The position numbers and the translations under genes were made by a program. From the NCBI RefSeq assembly GCF_900491745.1, contig NZ_UETR01000001.1:310001-374000 (forward strand): a DNA stretch of 64,000 nt. The letters are read 5' to 3'. This stretch comes from Amarolinea aalborgensis (GTDB taxonomy: Bacteria; Chloroflexota; Anaerolineae; SSC4; Amarolineaceae). Under the pieces are notes generated by a model, which saw nothing but the letters and a program-made list of their open reading frames with translations, did no database searches and was not told the origin of the DNA. Shown piece by piece: positions 33,991 through 42,271 of this stretch (positions within the stretch are counted from its first letter, which is position 1; each line of letters opens with the position of its first letter).

Positions 33991-34425
33991 TCACGCGCTC
34001 TGCAGCCTGATCTCGATCAGCACGCGCGTGGCGGCGGCGCGGGCCACGTCCTCCGGCTGCCAGGCGTCCGCTTGACCGGGCGCAGGCCTCACCCCCAACG
34101 CACGCGCGGCCATGGGCATGCCCCGCAGGTACGCGGGCAGACGGGCCGCAACCACTTCCGGCTCCAACAGCGCCTCGGCTACGCCGCGCAGGTCACGACC
34201 ACGCACGCGCACGGTCACCGGCGCCCCGCCGGCCAGGTTGCGCCACCAGGTGCGGTCACGGTTGGAAATGATCCACAGCCGGTCGCCGTCGCGCACGTAG
34301 TTGACCGGGGTGGTGATCGGCCGGCCGGTCTTGCGGCCGGTCACGGTGATGAGCAGGGTGTTGCTGCTGAGCAAGCCATGCAGAGGCGAACGCAGCAGCC
34401 ACGCAATGAAGCTATTTCCGTTCAT
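33991..34425 (-). CDS. Deazaflavin-dependent nitroreductase family protein
   Basis: 144 residues from ATG 34425 (AAGGG upstream). Contains LLITVTGRKTGRPITTPVNY and RLWIISNRDRTWWRNLAGG, the signature of the Ddn/F420-dependent split-barrel family. These bind the deazaflavin F420 or FMN and carry out reductions. The usual small size fits. Neither the cofactor nor substrate can be fixed from this alone. It stands alone between two toxin-antitoxin pairs. Confidence 0.85.
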   Translation of the reverse strand: MNGNSFIAWLLRSPLHGLLSSNTLLITVTGRKTGRPITTPVNYVRDGDRLWIISNRDRTWWRNLAGGAPVTVRVRGRDLRGVAEALLEPEVVAARLPAYLRGMPMAARALGVRPAPGQADAWQPEDVARAAATRVLIEIRLQSA

Positions 34426-34526
34426 ACTTTTCCCTTGGTGAAGGGTCGCAGGCAGTGTCACCGGGCGCAAGCGCAGTCAATCCTTGCCGCCGAGATTGCC
34501 GCCAGATAGCCAGCCAGCGTAGTGAC

Positions 34527-34943
34527 TCAGGGGATCCGCACGAATCCCATTGTGGCGAAGTGACCATCAGCGGTGAAAACTTGAGAAAGGTTCATGGCGC
34601 GCATGACAGCAAAGGAACAACAGTCCGTAAATGAGAATTCCTGGTCGGCATACTTCTCGAATATGATCCAGGCTGCAGCTTCGTGTGCGGCAGTGACACG
34701 CACCAGGTTCAATAGCTCGCCCACAGTCATTTGCTGAATCTTGTGCCGGAACTGCACAGCGATTGCATGGCCGACCCGGTAACGAATCAGTGTGATGGCT
34801 TCATCCAGCACGAAGTTCGTGGTAACGAAGGTGTGCCCCCGGTCCAGAAGTTCTTCACTGGTCAACTGGGCAATGAGATGGTCATCATCCGCCTTATCGA
34901 TCATGGCGTACCAGGCCCAGGTGTCCACAAAGACGGCAGTCAT
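34527..34943 (-). CDS. vapC: VapC-type PIN-domain toxin
   Basis: 138 residues. The PIN catalytic acids are visible: Asp in VFVDTWAWYA, Glu in NFVLDEAITL, and Asp in FSFTDCCSFAVM, followed by VFTADGHF. This is the standard metal-dependent RNase toxin of VapBC systems. Its ATG overlaps the antitoxin stop (ATGA type, 34940-34943). Activity is expected because all acids are kept. Confidence 0.88.
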   Translation of the reverse strand: MTAVFVDTWAWYAMIDKADDDHLIAQLTSEELLDRGHTFVTTNFVLDEAITLIRYRVGHAIAVQFRHKIQQMTVGELLNLVRVTAAHEAAAWIIFEKYADQEFSFTDCCSFAVMRAMNLSQVFTADGHFATMGFVRIP

Positions 34944-35200
34944 GCGGCCGGTCTGCCGTAAAGATAGGTGTCATGCTTACGCGCTACATCGTGACTCGAC
35001 CCTTCGCCCAGGCCCCGACTTAACTCGCGCATGGCTTGACGTGCCTTATCCAGACGAACTTGTCTTTCTAGCCATTCTGTCAATGCTATCTCGATGGCTT
35101 CAATCGGTGCGAGTCGTTGCGTGTGTGCAACAACGCTCAACAACTCAGCCTGCTGGGCGGATAACGTCAATTGAACCACCATTCCGTTACCGTTCATCAT
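34940..35200 (-). CDS. VapB-like antitoxin
   Basis: 86 residues from ATG 35200, five bases after GAGGAG on the minus strand; the longer frame to 35254 runs into the promoter and is rejected. The N-terminal half (VQLTLSAQQAELLSVVAHT) has a ribbon-like start then a helix. The C-terminal part (SSHDVARKHDTYLYGRP) is charged and probably wraps the toxin. Position and overlap define it as the antitoxin partner more than sequence does. Confidence 0.78.
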   Translation of the reverse strand: MMNGNGMVVQLTLSAQQAELLSVVAHTQRLAPIEAIEIALTEWLERQVRLDKARQAMRELSRGLGEGSSHDVARKHDTYLYGRPAA

Positions 35201-35252
35201 TCTACTCCTCGAAGAAGCGGATTTATCGGCTTCTTCCATGCTTGTGGTGAAC

Positions 35253-35279
35253 ATTATAGCACAGGGATCCTCTACTCAA
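35253..35279 (-). promoter_or_regulatory. Promoter for vapBC-like pair
   Basis: On the minus strand, extended -10 TGC-TATAAT (35253-35258) with a -35-like TTGAGT (35274-35279), 15 bases apart. Predicted start near 35246, leader about 46 bases. Confidence 0.65.
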
Positions 35280-35383
35280 TAAGTTAGGACAGCAGCGTTA
35301 CAAAACCCTGTTGTGGGGCGTCTCACCCAAATTAGGCGCGCTATTGAGGCTTCAGCTTGATCACCGCGCTGAGCGGGGCGGGG

Positions 35384-37222
35384 TCACCGCCGTAGATGAT
35401 AGGGCACATCAATGATGACGCGCTGGAAGCCTAGTCGGCGCCGGCGGTAGAGGAGCGCGGCCTTGAGTAAGCGCGCGGTCTGATTGTGCAGAATGCCATG
35501 CCAGCGCTGGGCCGGCACAAATTCGGGCAAGAGCACCACGGCAAGCTGCCCGTCATGGTGCTCGCGATCGGTGGCGTCGAGGTAGTCCAGCAGCGGTCCC
35601 ACGAGCGAACGGTAGGGCGATGGCACCACGACCAGCGGCACGTCCGGCCACCACGCAGCCCATTCTTGCTGGATACGCATGCCTTGTTCTGGCTCAAGCT
35701 CCACGTAGACTGCGGTGACATCCTGCGAAATGGTGCGCGCAAAGCCTAACGCGTCTACGATGCCGCGATGGATGCCGGAGATGGGAATAACGACGCGCGG
35801 CGCAGGAAAAGGCTTGAGCGACGGCGGCAGGCCACGCAGTGAAAGCTGGCTGGCGACCGCGCGATAGTGACGGCGGATCTGCCCGAATCCGAGCGTCAGG
35901 GCCGGAATGGCGATGACGGTCAACCACGCGCCGTCGCGGAACTTCTCCAGGAGCACCACCAACAGCGTGACGCCGGTGGCCGCCGCGCCCAGGCCGTTGA
36001 TCGCGGCCTTGAGCTGCCAGCCGCGCCCCTGCGTGCGCGCCCAGTGCCGCACCATGCCGATCTGCGAGAGGGTGTAGGCCAGGAAGGCGCCAACCGCAAA
36101 AAGGGGAATCAGCGCATGGCTGTCGCCGCGGGAGACGATGATCAACGCCGCGGTGATCAGCGCCAGCCATAAAATGCCATTAGCAAATACCAGGCGGTCG
36201 CCCAGGCCGGATAATTGGCGGGGCAGGAAACCGTCGCGCGCCAGCAGCGCGGCCAGCTGCGGAAAGCCGGCGAAACTGGTGTTGGCCGCGACGGCCAGGA
36301 TCAACAACGTGCTGACCTGGATGATCCAGTAGGCAGGTCCCGTGCCCAGAATGCGCCGCGCCAGGGCCGAAAGGATGGTCTCCTGCGGGCCGCTGACGAC
36401 AGCCAACGATTGCGTGATCCAAATGCTGGCCGCGAACAGCGCGCTCATCAGCACGGCCATGACCAGGAGGGTGCGGCCGGCGTTCTGCGCGGCCGGGGCG
36501 CGAAACACCGGCACCCCATTGCTGACGGCCTCGATGCCGGTCATCGCGGTGCAGCCGGTGGCGAACGCGCGCAGCAGCAGGAGCATGGTCAGCGGTTGCA
36601 GGGCCGTCGGCGCGGCAGCGGCCAGCGCGACCGGTCCTGCGCTGATCACGCGCCAGGCGCCGAGCGCCAGCATGGGGAAGTAGCAGAGTAAGAAGAGGTA
36701 GACCGGGATCGTCATCAGGCTGCTGGTCTCACGTGCGCCGCGCAGGTTGACCAGGGTGACGACGGCCAGGATGAGCAGGGCCGCGAGCACCCGATACGGC
36801 CACAGGGCGGGTGCGGCCGAGGCCATCGCTTCCAGGCCGGCGGTCAGGCTGACGGCGGCCGTCAGGACGTAATCCACGAGCAGCGCCGAGGCCGCGAGCA
36901 GGCCGGATAACGTCCCCAGGTTTTCCCGCGCCACCACGTAGGAGCCGCCGCCCGACGGGTAGCCGTGGATGGTCTGGTAATAGGAGAGGGCCACGATCAG
37001 CAGGAGGGCCGTGATCGCCAGGCTGATTGGCCCGGCCTGGCTGAGGCCGACGCTGCCCGCGACCACCAGGGCCAGGTAGATTTCCTGGTTCGCGTAGGCA
37101 ATGGAGGAGAGCGCGCCCGGAGAGAAGGAGGCCAGGGCGCGCACCTTGTTCAAGCGTGTTTCGGCAAGTTGTTTGGTGGGAACTGGGGAACCGATGAGGA
37201 GATTCTTCAGGCTATCGAGCAT
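35384..37222 (-). CDS. KimA-like APC-superfamily potassium/amino acid transporter
   Basis: 612 residues, the length of KimA-type transporters. About twelve membrane helices fill residues 30-460, with the conserved first-helix stretch SPGALSSIAYANQEIYL and YPSGGGSYVVARENLG. The C-terminal 140 residues form a cytoplasmic universal-stress-protein-like domain (VVIPISGIHRGIVDALGFAR). KimA proteins import K+ with protons and are often controlled by c-di-AMP. No ydaO-type leader fits upstream, where an HNH gene ends 36 bases away. Family placement is good; the transported ion is inferred. Confidence 0.85.
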   Translation of the reverse strand: MLDSLKNLLIGSPVPTKQLAETRLNKVRALASFSPGALSSIAYANQEIYLALVVAGSVGLSQAGPISLAITALLLIVALSYYQTIHGYPSGGGSYVVARENLGTLSGLLAASALLVDYVLTAAVSLTAGLEAMASAAPALWPYRVLAALLILAVVTLVNLRGARETSSLMTIPVYLFLLCYFPMLALGAWRVISAGPVALAAAAPTALQPLTMLLLLRAFATGCTAMTGIEAVSNGVPVFRAPAAQNAGRTLLVMAVLMSALFAASIWITQSLAVVSGPQETILSALARRILGTGPAYWIIQVSTLLILAVAANTSFAGFPQLAALLARDGFLPRQLSGLGDRLVFANGILWLALITAALIIVSRGDSHALIPLFAVGAFLAYTLSQIGMVRHWARTQGRGWQLKAAINGLGAAATGVTLLVVLLEKFRDGAWLTVIAIPALTLGFGQIRRHYRAVASQLSLRGLPPSLKPFPAPRVVIPISGIHRGIVDALGFARTISQDVTAVYVELEPEQGMRIQQEWAAWWPDVPLVVVPSPYRSLVGPLLDYLDATDREHHDGQLAVVLLPEFVPAQRWHGILHNQTARLLKAALLYRRRRLGFQRVIIDVPYHLRR

Positions 37223-37258
37223 AATGCGGCCTTCGCCACCACCCGAAAAGTGATGAGA

Positions 37259-37687
37259 TCAATTCAGCGGTGGATGCCAGCCGGCAGCAACCCAACGACG
37301 TCGGGCTCGTACCAGATGTACGTTGTTGAGTCGCAAAGCAACGACCGTCACGCGACCGACGGATGTTGTCCCGATAACCTCTGTGCCATCTTCGCTCCAG
37401 CAAAAATGGTCGCTCCAGATTTCTGTACGCGGATTGAATAACGGCACGCGTTCATGAGCTACGGCATCAATACCGTGCGTCTGGATACCTTTATAGCCGT
37501 TGCATAGTGGGCATGCCAACCATAAGTTCTCTACCGTGGATTGGCCACCCTCAACAACAGGAATAATATGCTCGATGTGCATCGGCATCGCGGTGAACGA
37601 TTGGGGAGTCAAACAGTAGCCACAGCGATAGCCCGCCTCTGCAGCAACCTGGTCGCGTAACGATTGGGGAATGAAAGGGTGAGGCAT
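37259..37687 (-). CDS. HNH endonuclease
   Basis: 142 residues. Classic HNH zinc-finger layout: CGYC near residue 22, HIEHIIPVVEGGQSTVENLWLACPLCNGYKG with the His metal site and second Cys pair, then a C-terminal beta-rich extension. It should cut DNA, or act as a toxin nuclease. It starts three bases after the preceding small gene, so the two are one operon. The combination resembles toxin-antitoxin organisation, with the small gene first. Confidence 0.88.
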   Translation of the reverse strand: MPHPFIPQSLRDQVAAEAGYRCGYCLTPQSFTAMPMHIEHIIPVVEGGQSTVENLWLACPLCNGYKGIQTHGIDAVAHERVPLFNPRTEIWSDHFCWSEDGTEVIGTTSVGRVTVVALRLNNVHLVRARRRWVAAGWHPPLN

Positions 37688-37690
37688 CGG

Positions 37691-38104
37691 TTACAAAGAT
37701 CGTTCCTGCATCGGAACCCGATAACCGCGACGTGCCAGGAGCATGTAAGCGTGCGCCTTGCGGAGGGTCACTCGGCCATAGGTATCCAGTAATTCCTGTT
37801 GATGTTTTTGTTCGGCCGTCGTCAGCGTACGTTCCGTCTGCGTCTCTGCCAACTTTCGTAGGTTGACCTGGTCCGCGTCGCTCATCATCGAGCGCGCGAC
37901 CTGCCACAGCGCCGCATCGTCAAGCAATGCCAACGCTGCCAGTTCGCTCATTTCTTCGAGCGGCACATCATCCAGAGGCGACAAAGCATGTGCGATGCCT
38001 GATTGAAGAACTGCCTCTAGCGGCTTCCCGGTCAGCGCGGCCACGCGAATGGCTGTTTGATACAGTGATTCAGGGAGCGTCAGCGTCACAAGATGAGCAT
38101 TCAT
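37691..38104 (-). CDS. Small partner protein of HNH gene (putative antitoxin-like)
   Basis: 137 residues from ATG 38104; GGAGG lies 12 bases upstream, and GTG 38116 is too close to that site. The N-terminus (HLVTLTLPESLYQTAIRVAALTGKPLEAVL) looks like a ribbon-helix-helix DNA-binding segment. A helical C-part (TTAEQKHQQELLDTYGRVTLRKAHAYMLLARRGYRVP) follows. Not in a family I can name. Its own strong promoter and an overlapping dyad point to autoregulation. Confidence 0.75.
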   Translation of the reverse strand: MNAHLVTLTLPESLYQTAIRVAALTGKPLEAVLQSGIAHALSPLDDVPLEEMSELAALALLDDAALWQVARSMMSDADQVNLRKLAETQTERTLTTAEQKHQQELLDTYGRVTLRKAHAYMLLARRGYRVPMQERSL

Positions 38105-38132
38105 ATCCGAGTACACCCTCCTTCGTTCGCGG

Positions 38133-38161
38133 AGTATAGCCTATCGCGCTGTGGGTGTCAA
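38133..38161 (-). promoter_or_regulatory. Consensus promoter for HNH operon
   Basis: On the minus strand: TTGACA (38156-38161), 17-base spacer, TATACT (38133-38138). Start near 38126, leader about 22 bases. Confidence 0.85.
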
Positions 38162-38177
38162 ACCCTTCAATGGGTTT
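38160..38177. promoter_or_regulatory. Dyad AAACCC-N6-GGGTTT next to -35 (possible operator)
   Basis: A perfect six-base inverted repeat overlaps the last bases of the -35 of the HNH operon. That position suits an operator for the ribbon-helix-like first gene product. Confidence 0.45.
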
Positions 38178-38186
38178 TCTCCTGAC

Positions 38187-38211
38187 ATACCACGGTCGGT
38201 TTCTGTGGTAT
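38187..38211. promoter_or_regulatory. Dyad ATACCAC-N11-GTGGTAT
   Basis: Seven-base inverted repeat in the divergent gap between the HNH operon and the dockerin-like gene. Could bind a dimeric regulator; no other support. Confidence 0.35.
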
Positions 38212-38299
38212 CGTGCTTCGATGATTGCCATCGGTCTCGGCGACCAGCAGTGAGCAATCCATGTAGCGAACCATGACGATGAGGAGGATATTCAGCCAC

Positions 38300-39685
38300 A
38301 TGTCGTACAAACTTCAGCTCCATCAGAGCATCGTTGCCTTGTGTGCCCTGTTCATCCTGGGCAGCGGCCTGGCCGCGGCGCAGGCGCAGCCTACCGCCCC
38401 CACGGCCACCGACTGCTCTCTCAGCATACCTGGGACTTACGACCCAACCTGCGACGTGGACCACGACGGCGACATTGACATCTTCGACGTCCAGCTCACG
38501 GCCAGCCATTGGGGTGAGACCGGCACGTGGACTGGCGGCGGCGACGGCTGGCTGCTCACCGGCAACGCCGGCACTGATCCGACGATCAACTATATCGGCA
38601 CGACCGACGGCCAGCCGCTGATTGTGCAGCCGGCCGGCGGCAACGTCGGCATCGGCACCAACGCACCGCAAGCGCCCTTCAACGTCGTCGGCACCAGTTG
38701 GTTCCAGGGCGACAGCACCCCGCTGCCGGCGGGTGCGGGCAAGGGCATCGCCATCGGCTTTATCGGCCAACAGGGGTACATTTTTGGCTTTGACTACGGC
38801 ACGTTCACGCCCAAGAATTTGCTCCTGCAGAACCCTGGCGGCAATGTCGGCATCAACACGGTCAGCCCGACCGGCGGCAAGCTCCACGTCGAGGCCAGCG
38901 GCGGCACGGCCGTGTACGGCAATTCGTCCAACGGCGTCGGTGTGAGCGGCAACAGCAGCTCGAACTGGGGCGTGAACGGCTACAGCGACTCGAGCTACGG
39001 CGTCGGTGGGCGGAGCAACTCCCAGATCGGCGTCTACGGCCAATCCTATGCCGCGTTCAGCGCCGGCGTGTATGGCCTGTCGGCCTACATTGGCACGCAA
39101 GGAATTGTCAACGGCAGCGACAGTGGTCGCCAGGCGATTCGCGGCGACAATGGCGGCAGCGCGACAGGATATGCCGGCTTGTTCTATGGCAACACATGGA
39201 CAGTCGGCACGCTGTACAAGAATGGCGGCGCGTTTCGCATTGACCACCCGCTCGATCCGGCCAACAAGTACCTCAACCATTCGTTCGTCGAATCGCCCGA
39301 CATGAAGAACATCTACGATGGGGTAGCTATCCTCGATGCCGCGGGTGCGGCTGTGGTTGAACTGCCGGACTGGTTCGAGGCGCTGAACAAGGACTTCCGC
39401 TACCAGCTCACGGCGATCGGCGCGCCCGCGCCCGGCCTGTACATCGCCCAAGAAGTCAAGGACAACCACTTCGGCATCGCGGGCGGTGCGCCCGGCATGA
39501 AGGTATCCTGGCAAGTCACCGGCATTCGCCATGACCCGTACGCGGATCAGTATCGCATCCCGGTCGAGCAGGACAAACCGGCCGATGCGCGCGGCACGTA
39601 CATCTTCCCAGAGGGCTACGGGAAGTCGCACGACCTGCGCCTGCCCATCCTGCGGCAATCGCCCAGCCCGGCCCCCAATCCCTAA
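38300..39685 (+). CDS. Secreted protein with dockerin-like EF-hand and tail-fibre-like region
   Basis: About 461 residues from ATG 38300, after GAGGAGGA; ATG 38273 is an alternative. A signal peptide ends near AAAQAQ. A single calcium-binding dockerin-like loop follows (DVDHDGDIDIFDVQLTASHW). Next is a region with NVGIGTNAP and NVGINTVSP and Gly/Ser/Asn-rich repeats (GVGVSGNSS, YGVGGRSNS) as in phage tail-fibre and YadA-like stalks. The C-terminal 150 residues (NKYLNHSFVESPDMKNIYDG) resemble conserved tails found after such repeats. Likely a surface fibre. The same EF-hand motif, but C-terminal, ends the giant protein at 59075. Confidence 0.8.
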   Translation: MSYKLQLHQSIVALCALFILGSGLAAAQAQPTAPTATDCSLSIPGTYDPTCDVDHDGDIDIFDVQLTASHWGETGTWTGGGDGWLLTGNAGTDPTINYIGTTDGQPLIVQPAGGNVGIGTNAPQAPFNVVGTSWFQGDSTPLPAGAGKGIAIGFIGQQGYIFGFDYGTFTPKNLLLQNPGGNVGINTVSPTGGKLHVEASGGTAVYGNSSNGVGVSGNSSSNWGVNGYSDSSYGVGGRSNSQIGVYGQSYAAFSAGVYGLSAYIGTQGIVNGSDSGRQAIRGDNGGSATGYAGLFYGNTWTVGTLYKNGGAFRIDHPLDPANKYLNHSFVESPDMKNIYDGVAILDAAGAAVVELPDWFEALNKDFRYQLTAIGAPAPGLYIAQEVKDNHFGIAGGAPGMKVSWQVTGIRHDPYADQYRIPVEQDKPADARGTYIFPEGYGKSHDLRLPILRQSPSPAPNP

Positions 39686-39717
39686 GTTCATGCGGCTAAA
39701 CTTTGAAGGAGAGCAAA

Positions 39718-40488
39718 ATGTACCAAACCGATATGTACGAGGGCATGCTGGCCGAGACGGTCATGCTGCCCGGCGCGAACGGCGACCTCATCAACGCCTA
39801 CTTCGCGCGACCGTTAGGCCCCGGGCCTTTTCCCGCGATGGTGGTGGTTCACCACCTGCCCGGCTGGGATGAATGGTATCGCGAGGCGACCCGCAAGTTT
39901 GCGCACCACGGCTACGCGGCGCTGTCGCCCAACCTCTATTACCGCAGCGGGCACGGCAGCGTCGAAGATGTGGCCGCTGCGGTGCGCGCTCAAGGAGGCG
40001 TACCTGACGACCAGGTCGTGGCCGACCTGGCCGGCGCACAGCGCTACCTGCGCTCTCAGGCCTATGTCAACGGCAAGGTCGGCATCTGGGGCACTTGCTC
40101 CGGCGGCCGGCACGCGTTCCTGGCTGCGTGCCGCGCGCCTGGCTTCGACGCGGCCGTGGACTGCTGGGGCGGCCGCGTGGTGATGACCAAAGAGGAATTG
40201 ACCCCCACGCAGCCCGTCTCGCCGGCCGACTACACGGCGGATCTGGCCTGCCCGCTGTTAGGCTTGTTCGGCGAGGACGATCGCAGCCCGGCGCCCGCGC
40301 AGGTTTCCCAGTTGGAAGATGCGCTTAAGCAGCACGGCAAGCAGTACGAGTTTCACAGGTACCCCGGCGCGGGCCACGGTTTCTTTTACTATCACCTGCC
40401 TGTATACCGGCAGCAGCAGGCCGTGGATGGCTGGAACAAGATCTTCGCGTTCCTGGACAAACATCTGGCCGCGCCCGCGGACCGCTAA
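39718..40488 (+). CDS. Dienelactone hydrolase family protein
   Basis: 256 residues from ATG 39718, which AAGGAGAG precedes. Alpha/beta-hydrolase fold: nucleophile Cys in IWGTCSGGRHAF (Cys as in true dienelactone hydrolases), Asp in LFGEDDRSP, His in PGAGHGFFYY. It should hydrolyse a lactone or ester in the cytoplasm; no signal peptide. A small gene follows 11 bases later, so they are co-transcribed. Confidence 0.92.
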   Translation: MYQTDMYEGMLAETVMLPGANGDLINAYFARPLGPGPFPAMVVVHHLPGWDEWYREATRKFAHHGYAALSPNLYYRSGHGSVEDVAAAVRAQGGVPDDQVVADLAGAQRYLRSQAYVNGKVGIWGTCSGGRHAFLAACRAPGFDAAVDCWGGRVVMTKEELTPTQPVSPADYTADLACPLLGLFGEDDRSPAPAQVSQLEDALKQHGKQYEFHRYPGAGHGFFYYHLPVYRQQQAVDGWNKIFAFLDKHLAAPADR

Positions 40489-40499
40489 AGGAGGACGCC

Positions 40500-40766
40500 A
40501 TGTGCACGATGATTGTCCAGCAGGTGACGGTCGAAGGGAGCGGCAAGGGGCCGGCCGGCTGGTTTCCGGTGGATCGCGCCAATGTGTCGTTCGACCATCC
40601 GTTCAACGCGCAGATGGAGCACGCCCTGAACATTGACTTCGTCAACGAGGCGCAAGGCCCTACGGCGAGGGTCGCCGTAGAGCTCAGCGCCGCAGCCGCG
40701 CGCGCCCTGGTTGAGACTATTCAGAAGGTCCTGGCGCGAGCGGAGGCAGCGGGGGTCATAGATTGA
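40500..40766 (+). CDS. Small conserved protein (DUF6295-like)
   Basis: 88 residues from ATG 40500, GGAGG upstream. MCTMIVQQVTVEGSGKGPAGWFPVD and HALNIDFVNEAQGPTARVAVELS recall a short family of unknown function (DUF6295, from memory). One beta sheet plus a C-terminal helix (AAARALVETIQKVL). It lies 11 bases after the dienelactone hydrolase, so it may assist or be regulated with it. Function unknown. Confidence 0.72.
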   Translation: MCTMIVQQVTVEGSGKGPAGWFPVDRANVSFDHPFNAQMEHALNIDFVNEAQGPTARVAVELSAAAARALVETIQKVLARAEAAGVID

Positions 40767-40777
40767 GGGTAACCTCA

Positions 40778-40836
40778 GGCGGTGCGCCGTTGCACGCATG
40801 AGAGCGATTGAAATCGCGCCTGATGGGCGCACCGCC
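40778..40836. repeat. Long palindrome, GGCGGTGCGCC arms
   Basis: Perfect 11-base arms (40778-40788 and 40826-40836) enclose a second small dyad, GCGATTGAAATCGC. It lies just after the small gene, with no T-run. The stretch 40767-41136 has no gene; it is filled with this and other palindromes. Confidence 0.7.
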
Positions 40837-40870
40837 GGGCGTGCGCCTGCCCTTCGACAAGCGTTCGACT

Positions 40871-40911
40871 GAGCCTTCGGCGAGCTCAGTCGAGCCGCTC
40901 GCCGAAGGCTC
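40871..40911. repeat. 14-bp-stem palindrome GAGCCTTCGGCGAG
   Basis: Perfect 14-base arms at 40871-40884 and 40898-40911. Bases 40875-40898 recur exactly inside the STAND gene (44699-44722). The phrase resembles a repeat seen widely in environmental bacterial genomes. Confidence 0.8.
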
Positions 40912-41020
40912 AGGGCAAGCGTGGACGCAAGGCCGGTCGGCGTTCGGCCGACCTGGCGGCGGAACGCCCTTGCGGCCCGAATTCATTCGGCGGCTGCAGT
41001 CGGCGCAGCACGCCTGAGCA

Positions 41021-41050
41021 GTCACCGCAAGGATCACAAAGAACGCAGGG
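41021..41050. repeat. CACCGCAAGGATCACAAAGA-type word
   Basis: An A-rich word (CACAAAGAACGCAGGG end) with an inverted partial echo at 41101-41117 (TCTGCGTTCCTTGTGG). Member of a dispersed intergenic word family. No gene here. Confidence 0.55.
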
Positions 41051-41136
41051 ATGCTGCCAAGACGCGGCTCATCAGCCGTTTCTTCCGGTTCATCACCCCC
41101 CGTCTGCGTTCCTTGTGGGCCGGTGTCCGCTGCCTC

Positions 41137-41517
41137 CTAAACCCACCCGCGCGCCTGGTACGCCTCATATCCAATCTTCAGCGCGGACTCGATCTGGCCC
41201 AGCAGCTCCGGCGTCAGGCGTTTGACGTGGAAGCACGACTTCCCCTTCAGCAGCTTGAGCAGCTCCGGCGCGAAAGCGGCTTTCATCTCCGCGTCGGCGT
41301 AGACCGGCATGTAGTAGAAGCCGACGTACCCCTTCTGAATGATCAGCCCGGCGAAGTAGACCTCCCGGCGCTTGCGGCCTTCGATCACCAGGTCTTTGAC
41401 CGACCAGAGGTCGTAATGGCTGGCGTCATCCATCTTCGGAGTCAACGGCGGCGCGTGGGCCGCAAGCAGGCCTTTCAGCGCCGCGAAAATCGAGTGCAGA
41501 TCCTGTGTCGTATCCAT
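41137..41517 (-). CDS. DUF1801-type protein
   Basis: 126 residues from ATG 41517 (GAGAGG upstream). DLHSIFAALKGLLAAHAPPL, the stretch REVYFAGLIIQKGYVGFYYM and LLKGKSCFHVKRL match the YdhG-like DUF1801 fold, a small soluble alpha/beta domain. Role unknown; some members are near iron or stress genes. It stands alone. Confidence 0.82.
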   Translation of the reverse strand: MDTTQDLHSIFAALKGLLAAHAPPLTPKMDDASHYDLWSVKDLVIEGRKRREVYFAGLIIQKGYVGFYYMPVYADAEMKAAFAPELLKLLKGKSCFHVKRLTPELLGQIESALKIGYEAYQARGWV

Positions 41518-41646
41518 AGGTGGAAACCTCTCGTCCAGTAAGAAACGTACTTTCATGCGGCCGGCGCCTGCGCCCTCTCTCGCTCAGCCTTGAGCATCCG
41601 CAGGCGTTGAACCACCGGCGAAGGATTGGAAAGGCAATCAGTCAAG

Positions 41647-41919
41647 TTACGGAACTGCGCTGTGCTCGCTGTCAATTCGTTCCTGTAAGATGATCTTGAT
41701 GAACGACTGATACGGCACATCACGTTTATTGGCCAGGATCTTCAGATCATTAAGCATTGATTCCGGGACACGCAGTGAGATCGTCCGCGTCGTGGGTTTG
41801 AGCCTGGGCAGGGTCATTTTCCTGGCCTTCTCCCAGTCCATGAAATCCGTAGAATCATGGGTCGCCCAGAACTCACGCTCAGCGTCTTCATCGTGAAACT
41901 CAGGAATTTGCTTTAGCAT
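41647..41919 (-). CDS. brnA: BrnA-type antitoxin
   Basis: 90 residues. The C-terminal half (TRTISLRVPESMLNDLKILA) is a ribbon-helix-helix DNA-binding domain. The N-terminal half (EFHDEDAEREFWATHDSTDF) is the acidic toxin-contact part typical of BrnA/CopG-like antitoxins. The gene overlaps brnT by 20 bases and follows it, the normal toxin-first order of this family. Confidence 0.88.
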   Translation of the reverse strand: MLKQIPEFHDEDAEREFWATHDSTDFMDWEKARKMTLPRLKPTTRTISLRVPESMLNDLKILANKRDVPYQSFIKIILQERIDSEHSAVP

Positions 41920-42199
41920 AGAACTCCCGCTCCTTCCGGCTCATATCTCGCGCCGAGATGACCCGAATCATGTTCTGTCGGACAGTGAACGCAATGAAAA
42001 GAAGCCTGCCGGCGTTCGTCCGTCCCAGGACGTAATACCGCGCCTCGCCCTGCGAATGCCCGACATCATCAGCCACCCAGAAAGGCCGATTGAAGAACGG
42101 CTCTTCGCACTCTGCATTTGATACGTTGTGCTTGTGCCAATTCTTGTCTTTGTTTCCCTCGTCCCAGTCAAAACCTTCAAGGGTGTCAAGGACATCCAT
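41900..42199 (-). CDS. brnT: BrnT-type RNase toxin
   Basis: 99 residues. FDWDEGNKDKNWHKHNVS, then RYYVLGRTNAGRLLFIAFTV and IRVISARDMSRKEREFY are the BrnT hallmarks; the final segment carries the conserved Arg-Arg-Tyr surface. BrnT is a RelE-fold ribonuclease. Its promoter's -10 ends seven bases before the ATG, so the message is probably leaderless. Confidence 0.9.
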   Translation of the reverse strand: MDVLDTLEGFDWDEGNKDKNWHKHNVSNAECEEPFFNRPFWVADDVGHSQGEARYYVLGRTNAGRLLFIAFTVRQNMIRVISARDMSRKEREFYAKANS

Positions 42200-42205
42200 A
42201 TTTGT

Positions 42206-42235
42206 ATATTACCAACATATACAGAGATTCGTCAA
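42206..42235 (-). promoter_or_regulatory. brnTA promoter, likely leaderless start
   Basis: On the minus strand: TTGACG (42230-42235), 18-base spacer, extended -10 TGG-TAATAT (42206-42211). Start site falls at about 42199, the A of ATG. Confidence 0.7.
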
Positions 42236-42271
42236 GCCATCATGTGTGGGAACACGAAATCTGAAACTGCA

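Noticed and set aside
37223..37258. A c-di-AMP (ydaO) riboswitch before the KimA-like gene
   Set aside because: Only 36 bases separate it from the HNH gene, too short for the aptamer, and no such motif is visible.
38141..39691. 516-codon open frame antisense to the dockerin-like gene
   Set aside because: It mirrors a GC-rich gene with a signal peptide, RBS and recognisable domains; the antisense product has no family features.
40808..41017. 69-codon frame in the palindrome cluster
   Set aside because: Its sequence is produced by the inverted repeats.
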